Part shown: one piece after another, positions 1-7,015 of the stretch
Numbering within the stretch: position 1 is the first letter of the stretch
Layout: every line of letters starts with the position of its first letter
Assembly: GCF_025989125.1 (NCBI RefSeq)
Contig: NZ_JAPDNR010000001.1
Location: 434,001-498,000, forward strand
DNA: 64,000 nucleotides
Direction: 5' to 3'
Source: Chitinophaga nivalis
Lineage (GTDB): Bacteria > Bacteroidota > Bacteroidia > Chitinophagales > Chitinophagaceae
Translations under genes and position numbers: made by a program
Notes under the pieces: model-generated
What the model was told of the DNA's origin: nothing
Seen by the model: only the letters and a program-made list of their open reading frames with translations
The model's database searches: none

Positions 1-1
1 G

Positions 2-48
2 CAAAACCCAAAAACCAGTAGAAATGTTTTACCGGAATTTGGGTTTTG
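2..48 (-). terminator. Hairpin terminator after murA
   Basis: An 11-bp perfect inverted repeat (2-12 with 38-48) lies just beyond the murA stop on the minus strand. No long T-run follows inside the window, so termination is inferred from position and stem strength. Confidence 0.5.
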
Positions 49-67
49 ATGCAGTATATACTGCGGT

Positions 68-1381
68 TTATACTCTTTTGATGTCTGCCCCCAGTTTTCT
101 CAACCTTTCGTCGATATACTGGTAGCCACGATCTATCTGGTCTATGTTCTGGATAGTGCTCTTGCCTTCTGCGCTGAGTGCAGCGATGAGCAGGGAAACA
201 CCGGCGCGGATATCCGGGGAGGACATGGTAATACCCCGCAACGGATGCTGCCGGCCCAGGCCTATCACGACCGCTCTGTGCGGATCGCACAATACAATCT
301 GTGCCCCCATGTCGATCAGTTTATCGACAAAGAACAGGCGGCTCTCAAACATTTTCTGGTGAATCATCACACTGCCTTTCGCCTGCGTAGCCACCACCAG
401 CACGATGCTGAGCAGGTCCGGTGTGAAACCCGGCCATGGGTGGTCTGCAATGGTCAGGATAGAGCCATCCAGGAATGTTTGTATTTCGTAGTCTTCCTGG
501 GAAGGAATATAGATATCGTTCCCTCTTATCTCGAGCTGGATACCCAGCTGACGGAATTTTTCAGGAATGATACCCAGGTTTTCGATCCCGGCATTTTTGA
601 TAGTGATTTCACTTTGCGTCATCGCAGCCAGTCCGATGAAGGAGCCGATCTCGATCATATCGGGGAGCATGGCATGTTCGCAGCCTCCCAGGGAGGTTAC
701 GCCTTCGATGGTGAGCAGGTTGGAACCTACCCCATTGATCTTTGCACCCATGCGGTTGAGCATTTTGCAAAGCTGCTGCAGGTAAGGTTCGCAGGCTGCA
801 TTATAGATGGTAGTAATGCCGGAAGCCATTACAGCAGCCATTACGATATTGGCTGTACCGGTCACACTGGGTTCATCCAGCAGCATATAAGTGCCTTTCA
901 GGCCACCAGGGGCCGTTTCCAGGCGGAAGTAATTATCGTCGGAGTCATATACAAACCTGGCACCCAGCTTTTCGAAGCCGATGATGTGGGTATCCAGTCT
1001 GCGGCGCCCAATTTTGTCGCCGCCTGGTTTGGGGATAAAAGCCTTCCCAAACCTTGCCAGCAAAGGACCGGCAATCATAACAGAACCACGGAGACGGCCT
1101 GATTTCTTTTTAAATTCCGCGCTTTCCAGGTATTCCAGGTCAATATCATCTGCCTGAAATTCGCAGGTATCACGGGTGATACGGTTGGTTTTTACGCCTG
1201 CATCTCCTAACAACTCAATCAGCAGATTTACATCTACGATATCCGGAATATTGGTGATAGTAACCTTTTCAGGGGTCAGCATCACTGCACTGATGATTTG
1301 TAAAGCTTCGTTTTTGGCACCCTGGGGTACTATTTCCCCTTTTAAGCGGTTGCCACCTCTTACTTCAAAAGCACTGCTCAC
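68..1381 (-). CDS. murA: UDP-N-acetylglucosamine 1-carboxyvinyltransferase MurA
   Basis: This cytoplasmic enzyme transfers enolpyruvate from PEP to UDP-GlcNAc, the first committed step of peptidoglycan synthesis. The 437-residue length is normal for an EPSP-synthase fold. The N-terminal GAKNEAL motif (K23, N24) and the loop PKPGGDKIGRRRLD are visible. In E. coli that loop reads GGC with catalytic Cys115; here it is Asp (D122), the substitution known to give fosfomycin insensitivity in mycobacterial and chlamydial MurA. The start codon is GTG at 1379-1381 and overlaps the TGA of the upstream DUF4290 gene (GTGA), which suggests translational coupling. The identification is firm; the resistance phenotype is inference. 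Confidence 0.97.
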   Translation of the reverse strand: MSSAFEVRGGNRLKGEIVPQGAKNEALQIISAVMLTPEKVTITNIPDIVDVNLLIELLGDAGVKTNRITRDTCEFQADDIDLEYLESAEFKKKSGRLRGSVMIAGPLLARFGKAFIPKPGGDKIGRRRLDTHIIGFEKLGARFVYDSDDNYFRLETAPGGLKGTYMLLDEPSVTGTANIVMAAVMASGITTIYNAACEPYLQQLCKMLNRMGAKINGVGSNLLTIEGVTSLGGCEHAMLPDMIEIGSFIGLAAMTQSEITIKNAGIENLGIIPEKFRQLGIQLEIRGNDIYIPSQEDYEIQTFLDGSILTIADHPWPGFTPDLLSIVLVVATQAKGSVMIHQKMFESRLFFVDKLIDMGAQIVLCDPHRAVVIGLGRQHPLRGITMSSPDIRAGVSLLIAALSAEGKSTIQNIDQIDRGYQYIDERLRKLGADIKRV

Positions 1382-2094
1382 TTGTTCCTGTTTTTGCTGT
1401 ATTTGTTATTGTGCTTGTTATTATTGTTCTTCCCGCTGTTATTGTTGTTTTTGAACTTGTTGTTCTGCTGGAAGCCTTTACGTTTGTTGGTACGGAACTG
1501 TTCTCCGCCGCCGGTATTCGTATTACCGCTGCCGGTATTGCCAAAACCTCCGGTGGAAGGAACTGCGACACTGTGTCCGGGATGGAACTCCAGTTCATTG
1601 TTGGAGATAGCCAACAGTTCTGCCTTGATAGCATCGTCATGTACACTTTCCTTATGCCAGTTGGTATAGGCCAGTTTCATGTAGTTACCGATACATTGGG
1701 TAAATCCTTCTTTTTTTTCGGGATTATCTTCATGCAAGGCTTTATCGATGATCATTTCCAGGTTTTTACCGAAGTGACGGTTCCTGGGATATTTTTTAGG
1801 ATAAGGCAGTCTGTCTGGTTTCGCACGCAGTTTTTCTACGGTTGGTACCGGATAGGGGGATTCCACTTTCAGGGTGAATCCGGAAATGTTAAAGATATGG
1901 TCCCACAATTTGTGTCTGAAATCTTCCACATTTCTAAGATGCGGATTCAGCGTACCCATGAGTTCTATCACAGCCATCGCGTTACGCTGGCGCTCCTCGT
2001 CGTCTTCTATGGTTCCCAGGTATTCCACCATTTTCTGGATATTCCTGCCATATTCTTTCATTATCAGGTAATTACGCGTGGTATTGTATTCCAT
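1378..2094 (-). CDS. DUF4290 domain-containing protein with Asn/Lys-rich tail
   Basis: This 238-residue protein belongs to the Bacteroidota family DUF4290, which commonly sits directly upstream of murA. Its function is not known. Residues 1 to about 175 form a folded, mostly helical domain (begins MEYNTTRNYLIMKEYGRN). From about residue 185 the sequence becomes low-complexity, rich in Gly, Asn and Lys, and ends in a strongly basic, disordered Asn/Lys tail. Such tails often bind RNA or anionic polymers, but that is inference here. It is the first gene of a two-gene operon with murA, overlapping it by 4 bp. A TAnnTTTG promoter element lies about 70 bp upstream. Confidence 0.85.
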   Translation of the reverse strand: MEYNTTRNYLIMKEYGRNIQKMVEYLGTIEDDEERQRNAMAVIELMGTLNPHLRNVEDFRHKLWDHIFNISGFTLKVESPYPVPTVEKLRAKPDRLPYPKKYPRNRHFGKNLEMIIDKALHEDNPEKKEGFTQCIGNYMKLAYTNWHKESVHDDAIKAELLAISNNELEFHPGHSVAVPSTGGFGNTGSGNTNTGGGEQFRTNKRKGFQQNNKFKNNNNSGKNNNNKHNNKYSKNRNK

Positions 2095-2164
2095 TAGTAT
2101 TAATTATAAACATGATTTGATGATGGGACATCTTAAGTGAAGTAATAAATCGGCAACATCCATG

Positions 2165-2172
2165 CAAACATA
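2165..2172 (-). promoter_or_regulatory. Candidate -7 element for DUF4290-murA
   Basis: The minus strand reads TATGTTTG here, an exact match to the Bacteroidota -7 consensus TAnnTTTG. I see no clear TTG at the -33 position. The implied leader is about 60 nt. Confidence 0.45.
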
Positions 2173-2316
2173 ATAAAAAAATATGAGGATCATTCCACTG
2201 CAGGCTATTGTTTATCGTATTGCCAGGGCGCCTGTATTACCGCGCGAAAAGCGCAGCAGGCAAGAGAATTTTAATTCCGTGCTCCCTGTTCGGTATACTT
2301 TTCCTAGTTTTATTCT

Positions 2317-3024
2317 ATGCAAACGAATAAACTCCCCATACTTTTTTTACATGGGGCGCTGGGCGCCTCCTCCCAGTTTCCGGCGCTAACCGCCGAACTG
2401 GCCCCTCATTATGACATACACCTGCTGGATTTCAGTGGGCATGGCAATACCCCGTTTTCTGAGAACGGATTCAGTATTCCTGTATTTGCAGCAGAAGTAC
2501 TGGCCTATCTGGAAAGCCATCAACTGGACTTTGTACACCTCTTTGGATACAGCATGGGGGGCTATGTAGCCATGTATCTGGCCCGGCATCATCCGGAAAA
2601 AATCGGTCATGTTATCACCCTGGGCACCAAATACAACTGGAATGAAGCCACTGCCGGCAAAGAAGTAAAACAGCTGGATCCCGCGCTGATAGCAGAAAAA
2701 GTACCTGCTTTTGCGGCGCAGCTGCAGGAGCGGCATACCGGCAAAAACTGGCAGGACGTGGTGTTACACACCGCCCGTTTAATAGAAGACCTGGGACATC
2801 AGTCGCTGCTGAAACTATCGGATTATGCGCAGATAGCTTCTCCCTGTATGCTCATGATGGGCGACAAAGATGGTATGGTGAGCTTTCAGGAAACGATTGA
2901 AGTATATAAAGCCTTACCGCTGGCACAGTTCACCGTGTTGCCCGACACGGCACACCCGCTGGAAAAAGCAGATGTGCCGTTACTGGCTTATTATATAAGA
3001 AGGTTTACCACACAAAAACTATAA
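2317..3024 (+). CDS. Alpha/beta-fold hydrolase
   Basis: This 235-residue cytoplasmic protein is a single-domain alpha/beta hydrolase. The oxyanion-hole HG (residues 12-13), nucleophile elbow GYSMGG (Ser79), acid in GDKDG (around D185) and catalytic His in DTAHPL (H213) form a complete triad, so it should be an active esterase or lyase-type hydrolase. It resembles the MenH/BioH-like group, but the substrate cannot be read from sequence. It starts at an ATG with no obvious ribosome binding site. It converges on the tryptophan dioxygenase gene with only 7 bp between stops. It has no operon partner on its strand. Confidence 0.85.
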   Translation: MQTNKLPILFLHGALGASSQFPALTAELAPHYDIHLLDFSGHGNTPFSENGFSIPVFAAEVLAYLESHQLDFVHLFGYSMGGYVAMYLARHHPEKIGHVITLGTKYNWNEATAGKEVKQLDPALIAEKVPAFAAQLQERHTGKNWQDVVLHTARLIEDLGHQSLLKLSDYAQIASPCMLMMGDKDGMVSFQETIEVYKALPLAQFTVLPDTAHPLEKADVPLLAYYIRRFTTQKL

Positions 3025-3031
3025 CGCGGTA

Positions 3032-3961
3032 TTACTCGCCCATAGCCAGTTTACCCCAGTTGTCCAGCTCTTCTGTTGTCCAGAGTTCCGGGAAAAACAC
3101 GATGCGCTTGTTTTTCGGAGGCAGGTACTGTTGCCAGTTGGTGCCACCGGTAGCAGCAATATCTTCCGGTTTTTTGTGCAGGTATCTCACGGCAGATTTA
3201 TAGTGCATCAACGGCCAGCGCACATTGATGTTCAGATCATATTCCTTTAGCATGGGTATTACTTCCTGTTGCTCTTCCGGTGACAGCTGCTGATAACGCG
3301 CCTGCATACTGAAGCCTTCATAACGGGTAGCCAGGCTCAGAAAAGGTTCCATGTATTTCAGCTCAAACTGGCGCAGGGTCAGGGTTTTCTTACCGCTCGA
3401 CAGTTCAGTAGCCCCGTTGCGCCAATAGATGTTGTCCAGTACTGTTTTCAGGGGTTCTGCTGCCAGTGCCTCCCGCTGTGGCTCGTACACCAGGTTCAGT
3501 AACCGGGTGGAACAGATTTCGATCATCCGGAACTGCCCACTCTGGAAACCGCTGGCCGGCAACAACGCCATCCGGAACTGCAGGAATTGTTCCTTATCCA
3601 TACCATCTACCATGATTTCAAAGGAATGGACCAGGTTGCGGAAATAATTATTGATCCGTTTGAGCTGCGTCTTAAAAATATCTACTGTCAGTACAGGTGC
3701 ATGGCAGATCTGCTCGATTGCCTGCAATGATAATTTAAAGTACAATTCCGTAATCTGATGATAAATGATGAAAATATTTTCATCAGGAATCGGCGTGCGT
3801 GGGTGTTGCAGGTTTAGCAAGACATCCAGCTGAATATAATCCCAGTAAGTCAGGTAATCCGCATAGAGCAGGCCATCCAGATAAGCGGATAGGCTTTGCC
3901 CCATAGCAGCATATTTTTCTTCCAGCCGTTGTATTTTTTCGGCAATTTCTGTTGTAACCAT
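3032..3961 (-). CDS. Tryptophan 2,3-dioxygenase family protein
   Basis: This is a 309-residue heme dioxygenase of the TDO family, which opens the indole ring of L-tryptophan to N-formylkynurenine. Visible hallmarks are YHQITELYFKL (active-site H68, E72), the substrate-carboxylate Arg in FRMALLPASGFQS (R130), and the probable proximal heme ligand H253 in LMHYKSAVRYL. It follows the Lrp/AsnC-type regulator on the same strand 63 bp downstream, so co-transcription and amino-acid-responsive control are plausible. No other kynurenine-pathway gene is close. Bacteroidota TDO-like proteins are divergent, so substrate preference is less certain than the fold. Confidence 0.85.
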   Translation of the reverse strand: MVTTEIAEKIQRLEEKYAAMGQSLSAYLDGLLYADYLTYWDYIQLDVLLNLQHPRTPIPDENIFIIYHQITELYFKLSLQAIEQICHAPVLTVDIFKTQLKRINNYFRNLVHSFEIMVDGMDKEQFLQFRMALLPASGFQSGQFRMIEICSTRLLNLVYEPQREALAAEPLKTVLDNIYWRNGATELSSGKKTLTLRQFELKYMEPFLSLATRYEGFSMQARYQQLSPEEQQEVIPMLKEYDLNINVRWPLMHYKSAVRYLHKKPEDIAATGGTNWQQYLPPKNKRIVFFPELWTTEELDNWGKLAMGE

Positions 3962-4024
3962 GGCCGGAAATTAATGAATATGCCCGAATAATTTACCTGG
4001 GGTCAACCTCCTGTTTGCGGATTA

Positions 4025-4492
4025 TTATTCCACTACATTAATAGTACGGTAAAAGCTCTCTTCCAGTGAAATCAGGGTTTCGGTTCTTTCAATGCCTTTG
4101 ATCTTCTGCAACTCATCATGCAGGATGCGGCGCAGCTGCGTAATGTCCTTACAGATGATTTCCGCGAACATGCTGTAGCTACCGGTCGTATAATTAAGAC
4201 GTACCATTTCCGGGATCTTTCTTAATTCTTTAGCTACGGTATCATACATGGAACTTTTTTCAAGATAGATACCGATAAAGGCAATTACATCGTAGCCGAT
4301 CATTTTCAGATCTACATGCAATTTAGTACCTTTAACTACACCCAGCTCTTGTAATTTCTTCATTCTCACGTGGATAGTACCTCCGGAAACGAACAATTTC
4401 TTCCCCAGATCAGCGTAAGAGATTTCAGCATTAGACATCATCTCGCTGATAATCTGTAAGTCCAGTTTGTCAATATTCAAATTGTGGCTCAT
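4025..4492 (-). CDS. Lrp/AsnC family transcriptional regulator
   Basis: This 155-residue protein has an N-terminal winged helix-turn-helix (residues about 5-60, DLQIISEMMSNAEISYADLGKKL, quoted in part) and a C-terminal RAM/AsnC ligand-binding domain (about 70-150). Proteins of this family form octamers and respond to amino acids. It sits upstream of the tryptophan dioxygenase gene on the same strand and divergent from the tRNA-like gene. The AT-rich region at 4493-4600 is shared with the tRNA-like promoter and is a natural place for autoregulation. The effector is unknown; control of the tryptophan gene is inferred from position only. Confidence 0.9.
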   Translation of the reverse strand: MSHNLNIDKLDLQIISEMMSNAEISYADLGKKLFVSGGTIHVRMKKLQELGVVKGTKLHVDLKMIGYDVIAFIGIYLEKSSMYDTVAKELRKIPEMVRLNYTTGSYSMFAEIICKDITQLRRILHDELQKIKGIERTETLISLEESFYRTINVVE

Positions 4493-4575
4493 TTTTACAA
4501 TTTGTTTTTGATTGTATTAAAGTTATATGCAAATATTTAAAAAATATCGAAAATTCAAAAATTTTTCTTAAAAAA

Positions 4576-4607
4576 TTTGCAAGAAACTTGCCTTCTCCTT
4601 AGATTTG
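4576..4607 (+). promoter_or_regulatory. Consensus Bacteroidota promoter of the tRNA-like gene
   Basis: TTTG at 4576-4579 and TAGATTTG at 4600-4607 are separated by 20 bp, an essentially perfect match to TTTG-N19/20-TAnnTTTG. Transcription should start near 4613, giving a leader of about 57 nt before the mature cloverleaf. Confidence 0.75.
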
Positions 4608-4669
4608 CATCATAATCATCACGAAACAACCTACGAAAAGCGACGGCTGGTAATGATTATAACAAACAT

Positions 4670-4812
4670 TGTGGGATGATGAAATTGGCAGACATGCCCT
4701 CTTGTCTCGGGGGTGGGGAGTCCAGGATAAACGTTGTATAGTTGGGTTGACCACTAATCTTATTTATACAATGGCTAACTGCCCCGTGGAGGTTCGACTC
4801 CTCCTCCTACAG
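4670..4812 (+). tRNA. Class II tRNA-like RNA, anticodon GUC, giant variable arm
   Basis: All cloverleaf parts are present. The acceptor is 4670-4676 with 4805-4811 (7 bp, one G-U). The D-arm is 4679-4695, with a 3-bp stem and an 11-nt loop containing GG, as in tRNA-Leu. The anticodon stem is 4697-4701 with 4709-4713, around loop TTGTCTC (GUC at 4704-4706). The T-arm is 4788-4804 with loop TTCGACT, and the discriminator is G4812. CCA is not encoded. The variable region (4714-4787) is 74 nt, against about 24 nt at most in ordinary class II tRNAs. It can pair as 4715-4721 with 4778-4785, 4722-4724 with 4772-4774, and 4734-4740 with 4765-4771. GUC, C38, G73 and G2-C71 are AspRS identity elements, but the body is Leu/Ser-like and G10 is absent. 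T1-A72 and T37 are also unusual. It could be an aspartate or serine acceptor, or a non-decoding regulatory RNA. It lies immediately upstream of trmB. Confidence 0.75.
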
Positions 4813-4825
4813 CTTAAATTGGTTT

Positions 4826-4864
4826 AAAGCGTTCACAGATCTTGCATCGGTGAGCGCTTTTGCT
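4826..4864 (+). terminator. Rho-independent terminator of the tRNA-like gene
   Basis: An 11-bp stem (4826-4836 with 4850-4860, one G-U pair) encloses a 13-nt loop and runs into TTTGCTTTT. It closes the tRNA-like transcription unit before trmB. Confidence 0.7.
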
Positions 4865-4937
4865 TTTATACTCCCTCCGGAAGCCCTTATCAACCGGCTG
4901 TTTTCCCCCTTCTTCTGTTTATTTTCTTCTTTCGGCT

Positions 4938-4945
4938 TATTTTTG
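4938..4945 (+). promoter_or_regulatory. Candidate -7 element for trmB
   Basis: TATTTTTG matches TAnnTTTG exactly. Its distance to the trmB ATG (4951) places the expected start site at or within a base or two of the start codon, so the mRNA would be leaderless. The -33 element is poor (CTG instead of TTG). Confidence 0.4.
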
Positions 4946-4950
4946 CGGAA

Positions 4951-5658
4951 ATGGGACAGAAAAAATTACAACGCTTTGCCGAAATAGAAACATTCCCGAA
5001 TGTATTAATATACCCGGAAGGAATGCAGGGAAAATGGCAGGAACACTTTGGAAACAACCACCCGGTTACACTGGAACTGGCCTGCGGAAAAGGAGATTAT
5101 ACCCTTGGCATGGCCCGGATGTTTAAAGACCAGAACTTTATTGGCGTAGACCTGAAAGGTAACCGCATCTGGAGAGGCGCCAAAACCGCCCTGCAGGAGC
5201 CTTTAACCAATGTTGCCTTTTTACGGACGCAGATCGATAAACTCAATAATTACTTTGCAGCGGGAGAGATCAAGGATATCTGGATTACCTTTCCGGACCC
5301 TTTCCTGCGTAATTCCAAGTCAAAAAAACGCTTAACGCACCCCAAGTTCCTGCAGCTGTTCCAACCACTGCTGGCACCGGGCGCCACTATCAACCTGAAA
5401 ACGGATTCTCCCCAGCTATATGCTTTTACACAGGAAGTAATTGCCGCTGCAGGTTGTACCCTGATCACCGATATTCCGGATGTATACGCCCTGCCCGATG
5501 TACCGGCCCTGCTTCGTATCCAGACTTATTACGAAGGCATGCACCTGGCAGACGGCAGAACCATCCGCTATCTTAAATTCCAACTGCCGGCTGCGCCGCT
5601 GGACTGGCGTAGCATCAAATTACCATCTGATGAAGCAACCGTTGACAGAGAAGATTGA
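4951..5658 (+). CDS. trmB: tRNA (guanine-N7-)-methyltransferase TrmB
   Basis: This SAM-dependent Rossmann methyltransferase makes m7G46 in the variable loop of tRNAs. The 235-residue protein has the SAM-binding LELACGKGDYTLGMAR motif (about residues 45-60), an acidic turn at GVDLKGNR, and the TrmB hallmark TFPDPF followed by KKRLTHPKFL. It starts 139 bp after the odd tRNA-like gene, the only RNA-gene neighbour in the window. It overlaps the next gene (DUF5522) by 29 bp, which begins a chain of three overlapping frames. Confidence 0.95.
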   Translation: MGQKKLQRFAEIETFPNVLIYPEGMQGKWQEHFGNNHPVTLELACGKGDYTLGMARMFKDQNFIGVDLKGNRIWRGAKTALQEPLTNVAFLRTQIDKLNNYFAAGEIKDIWITFPDPFLRNSKSKKRLTHPKFLQLFQPLLAPGATINLKTDSPQLYAFTQEVIAAAGCTLITDIPDVYALPDVPALLRIQTYYEGMHLADGRTIRYLKFQLPAAPLDWRSIKLPSDEATVDRED

Positions 5659-5830
5659 CTTTTATTATAATGAAGAAGGGTTAATGGTTCTTACAGAAAA
5701 GTTTCACCTGGACCGGGGCTATTGTTGTGGCAACGGATGTAAACACTGTCCTTTTAATTATGAAAAAGTACCCGAACCCAAAAGATCAGCACTCCTTGCC
5801 GGCCGCAAAGAAAGAGAAGGCCGGCAGTGA
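5630..5830 (+). CDS. DUF5522 small Cys-rich protein
   Basis: This 66-residue protein begins at the ATG at 5630 (MKQPLTEKIDFYYNEEG). The longer upstream reading frame merely runs through trmB. It carries the DUF5522 signature GYCCGNGCKHCPF, a compact four-cysteine cluster that could bind zinc or an iron-sulfur cluster. The biochemical role is unknown. It overlaps trmB by 29 bp and the following alkyltransferase-like gene by 71 bp, in three different frames, so the three are probably translationally linked. Confidence 0.8.
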   Translation: MKQPLTEKIDFYYNEEGLMVLTEKFHLDRGYCCGNGCKHCPFNYEKVPEPKRSALLAGRKEREGRQ

Positions 5831-6179
5831 ACCTGCTTCTTTTTTTGATGCCGTGTTTAAAATAGTACGGAAGATTCCAAGGGGACGAGCCACCTCCTAC
5901 GGCGCTATCGCAGAGGCCAGCGGCCTGCGGATCACAGCCCGTATGGTAGGATGGGCCATGAATGGCGCCGGTAAAGCCAAACCTCCGGTACCAGCTCACA
6001 GGGTAGTAAACCGTAATGGGGAACTAAGTGGTAAAGGCCACTTCCCCACTCCCACATTAATGCAGGAATTACTGGAACAGGAAGGCATCATGGTAAAAGA
6101 AGATAAGATAGAAAATTTTAAAGCTGTATTTTGGGACCCGGGAGCACGAATCACAAGCGCTAGTAAAAAGAAGCAATAA
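5760..6179 (+). CDS. MGMT-type alkyltransferase-like (ATL) protein
   Basis: This 139-residue protein is the DNA-binding domain of the O6-methylguanine-DNA methyltransferase family (IPRGRATSYGAIAE, then RMVGWAMNG). The catalytic PCHRV motif reads PAHRV (P78 A79 H80). Without the acceptor cysteine it cannot repair by alkyl transfer. ATL proteins instead bind and flip O6-alkylguanine and hand the lesion to nucleotide excision repair; the Thermus homologue also has Ala here. I chose the start at 5760 (MKKYPNPKDQ); an upstream ATG at 5727 is in frame but lies deeper in DUF5522. Confidence 0.85.
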   Translation: MKKYPNPKDQHSLPAAKKEKAGSEPASFFDAVFKIVRKIPRGRATSYGAIAEASGLRITARMVGWAMNGAGKAKPPVPAHRVVNRNGELSGKGHFPTPTLMQELLEQEGIMVKEDKIENFKAVFWDPGARITSASKKKQ

Positions 6180-6230
6180 TTTTTCATTTTCCAACACCGG
6201 AGCCAATCCGTTGAAGCACTGCTTATCTAT

Positions 6231-6674
6231 ATGACGATACTCAAACTAAAGCTGGACCAGGATCAGTTAGTGGAGGATTTTTTTGAGAGCACCCACCTGA
6301 TCGGTATTGCTTCCACCGCTCCGGATTACCAGCTATGCTGGCATATCAACCGTTACCTGCATACTAATTTCAGGGTCAACAACTCCCTGGAAATTACGCT
6401 TTCCAAAAAGACCAGATCCTTTCATTTTACGGTGCTGGAATTTCATGAACCGACCAACTCTGTTGCACACTATTTTTATAATAATCATTGCCAGGCAGAA
6501 TTTCTACTCCCCGAACTGAAAAATATTCACTTTCTTTGGATGATTAAGGGTGATTACTATCAGCCTGATGATGTAAAGAAATTATTGGAAGAATTACGTC
6601 ATGTTCCACTTGTACAATTAGTATCTTTACTCGACATAAAGGAGATCAGGAACAAGATGAACCTCATCTTTTAA
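6231..6674 (+). CDS. IPExxxVDY family protein
   Basis: This 147-residue cytoplasmic protein resembles the small Bacteroidota family named for its IPExxxVDY motif. The corresponding stretch here is LPELKNIHF, a diverged form (about residues 95-103). The N-terminus begins MTILKLKLDQDQLVEDFFES. Function is unknown. It lies 51 bp after the ATL gene and 91 bp before the pterin dehydratase gene on the same strand. The family call rests on overall pattern and is moderate. Confidence 0.65.
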   Translation: MTILKLKLDQDQLVEDFFESTHLIGIASTAPDYQLCWHINRYLHTNFRVNNSLEITLSKKTRSFHFTVLEFHEPTNSVAHYFYNNHCQAEFLLPELKNIHFLWMIKGDYYQPDDVKKLLEELRHVPLVQLVSLLDIKEIRNKMNLIF

Positions 6675-6765
6675 GACAGGACACTCGCATATACAGCCGA
6701 GGTTGCAGCATAATTTTACCAAATCCTCTTGACAGAACCCTGGAATTTCATCATAAAACTCCGTT

Positions 6766-6996
6766 ATGTGGCAAGAAAAAAATAAACAGCTTTACAGGGC
6801 ATTTGAATTCAACGACTTTCGGGAAGCATTTGCATTTATGACTAAAGTAGCCCTGGTAGCAGAAAAAATGGATCATCACCCCTACTGGGTAAATGTATAC
6901 AATAAAGTGGAAATATATCTTAGCACACACGATGCAGGAAATGTGATCACCGCCAAAGATGAAGCACTCGCGAAAGCTATTGATACATTGCTATAA
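6766..6996 (+). CDS. 4a-hydroxytetrahydrobiopterin dehydratase (PCD/DCoH)
   Basis: This 76-residue protein dehydrates 4a-hydroxytetrahydrobiopterin, regenerating pterin for aromatic amino-acid hydroxylases. The family motif EKMDHHPYW (residues 33-41, with catalytic H37 and H38) is present, as is the second motif THDAGNVITAKD (54-65). It is slightly shorter than typical PCDs (about 95-105) because the N-terminal helix region is trimmed. The next gene, a sensor kinase, starts about 20 bp after its stop. No phenylalanine hydroxylase gene is in the window. Confidence 0.9.
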   Translation: MWQEKNKQLYRAFEFNDFREAFAFMTKVALVAEKMDHHPYWVNVYNKVEIYLSTHDAGNVITAKDEALAKAIDTLL

Positions 6997-7015
6997 CCAA
7001 ATTTATACACCATTT

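Noticed and set aside
4697..4787. Intron explanation for the extra sequence in the tRNA-like gene
   Set aside because: The anticodon stem-loop is already complete and uninterrupted. The extra bases lie in the variable region, where no group I intron insertion is known to me, and they pair within the arm.
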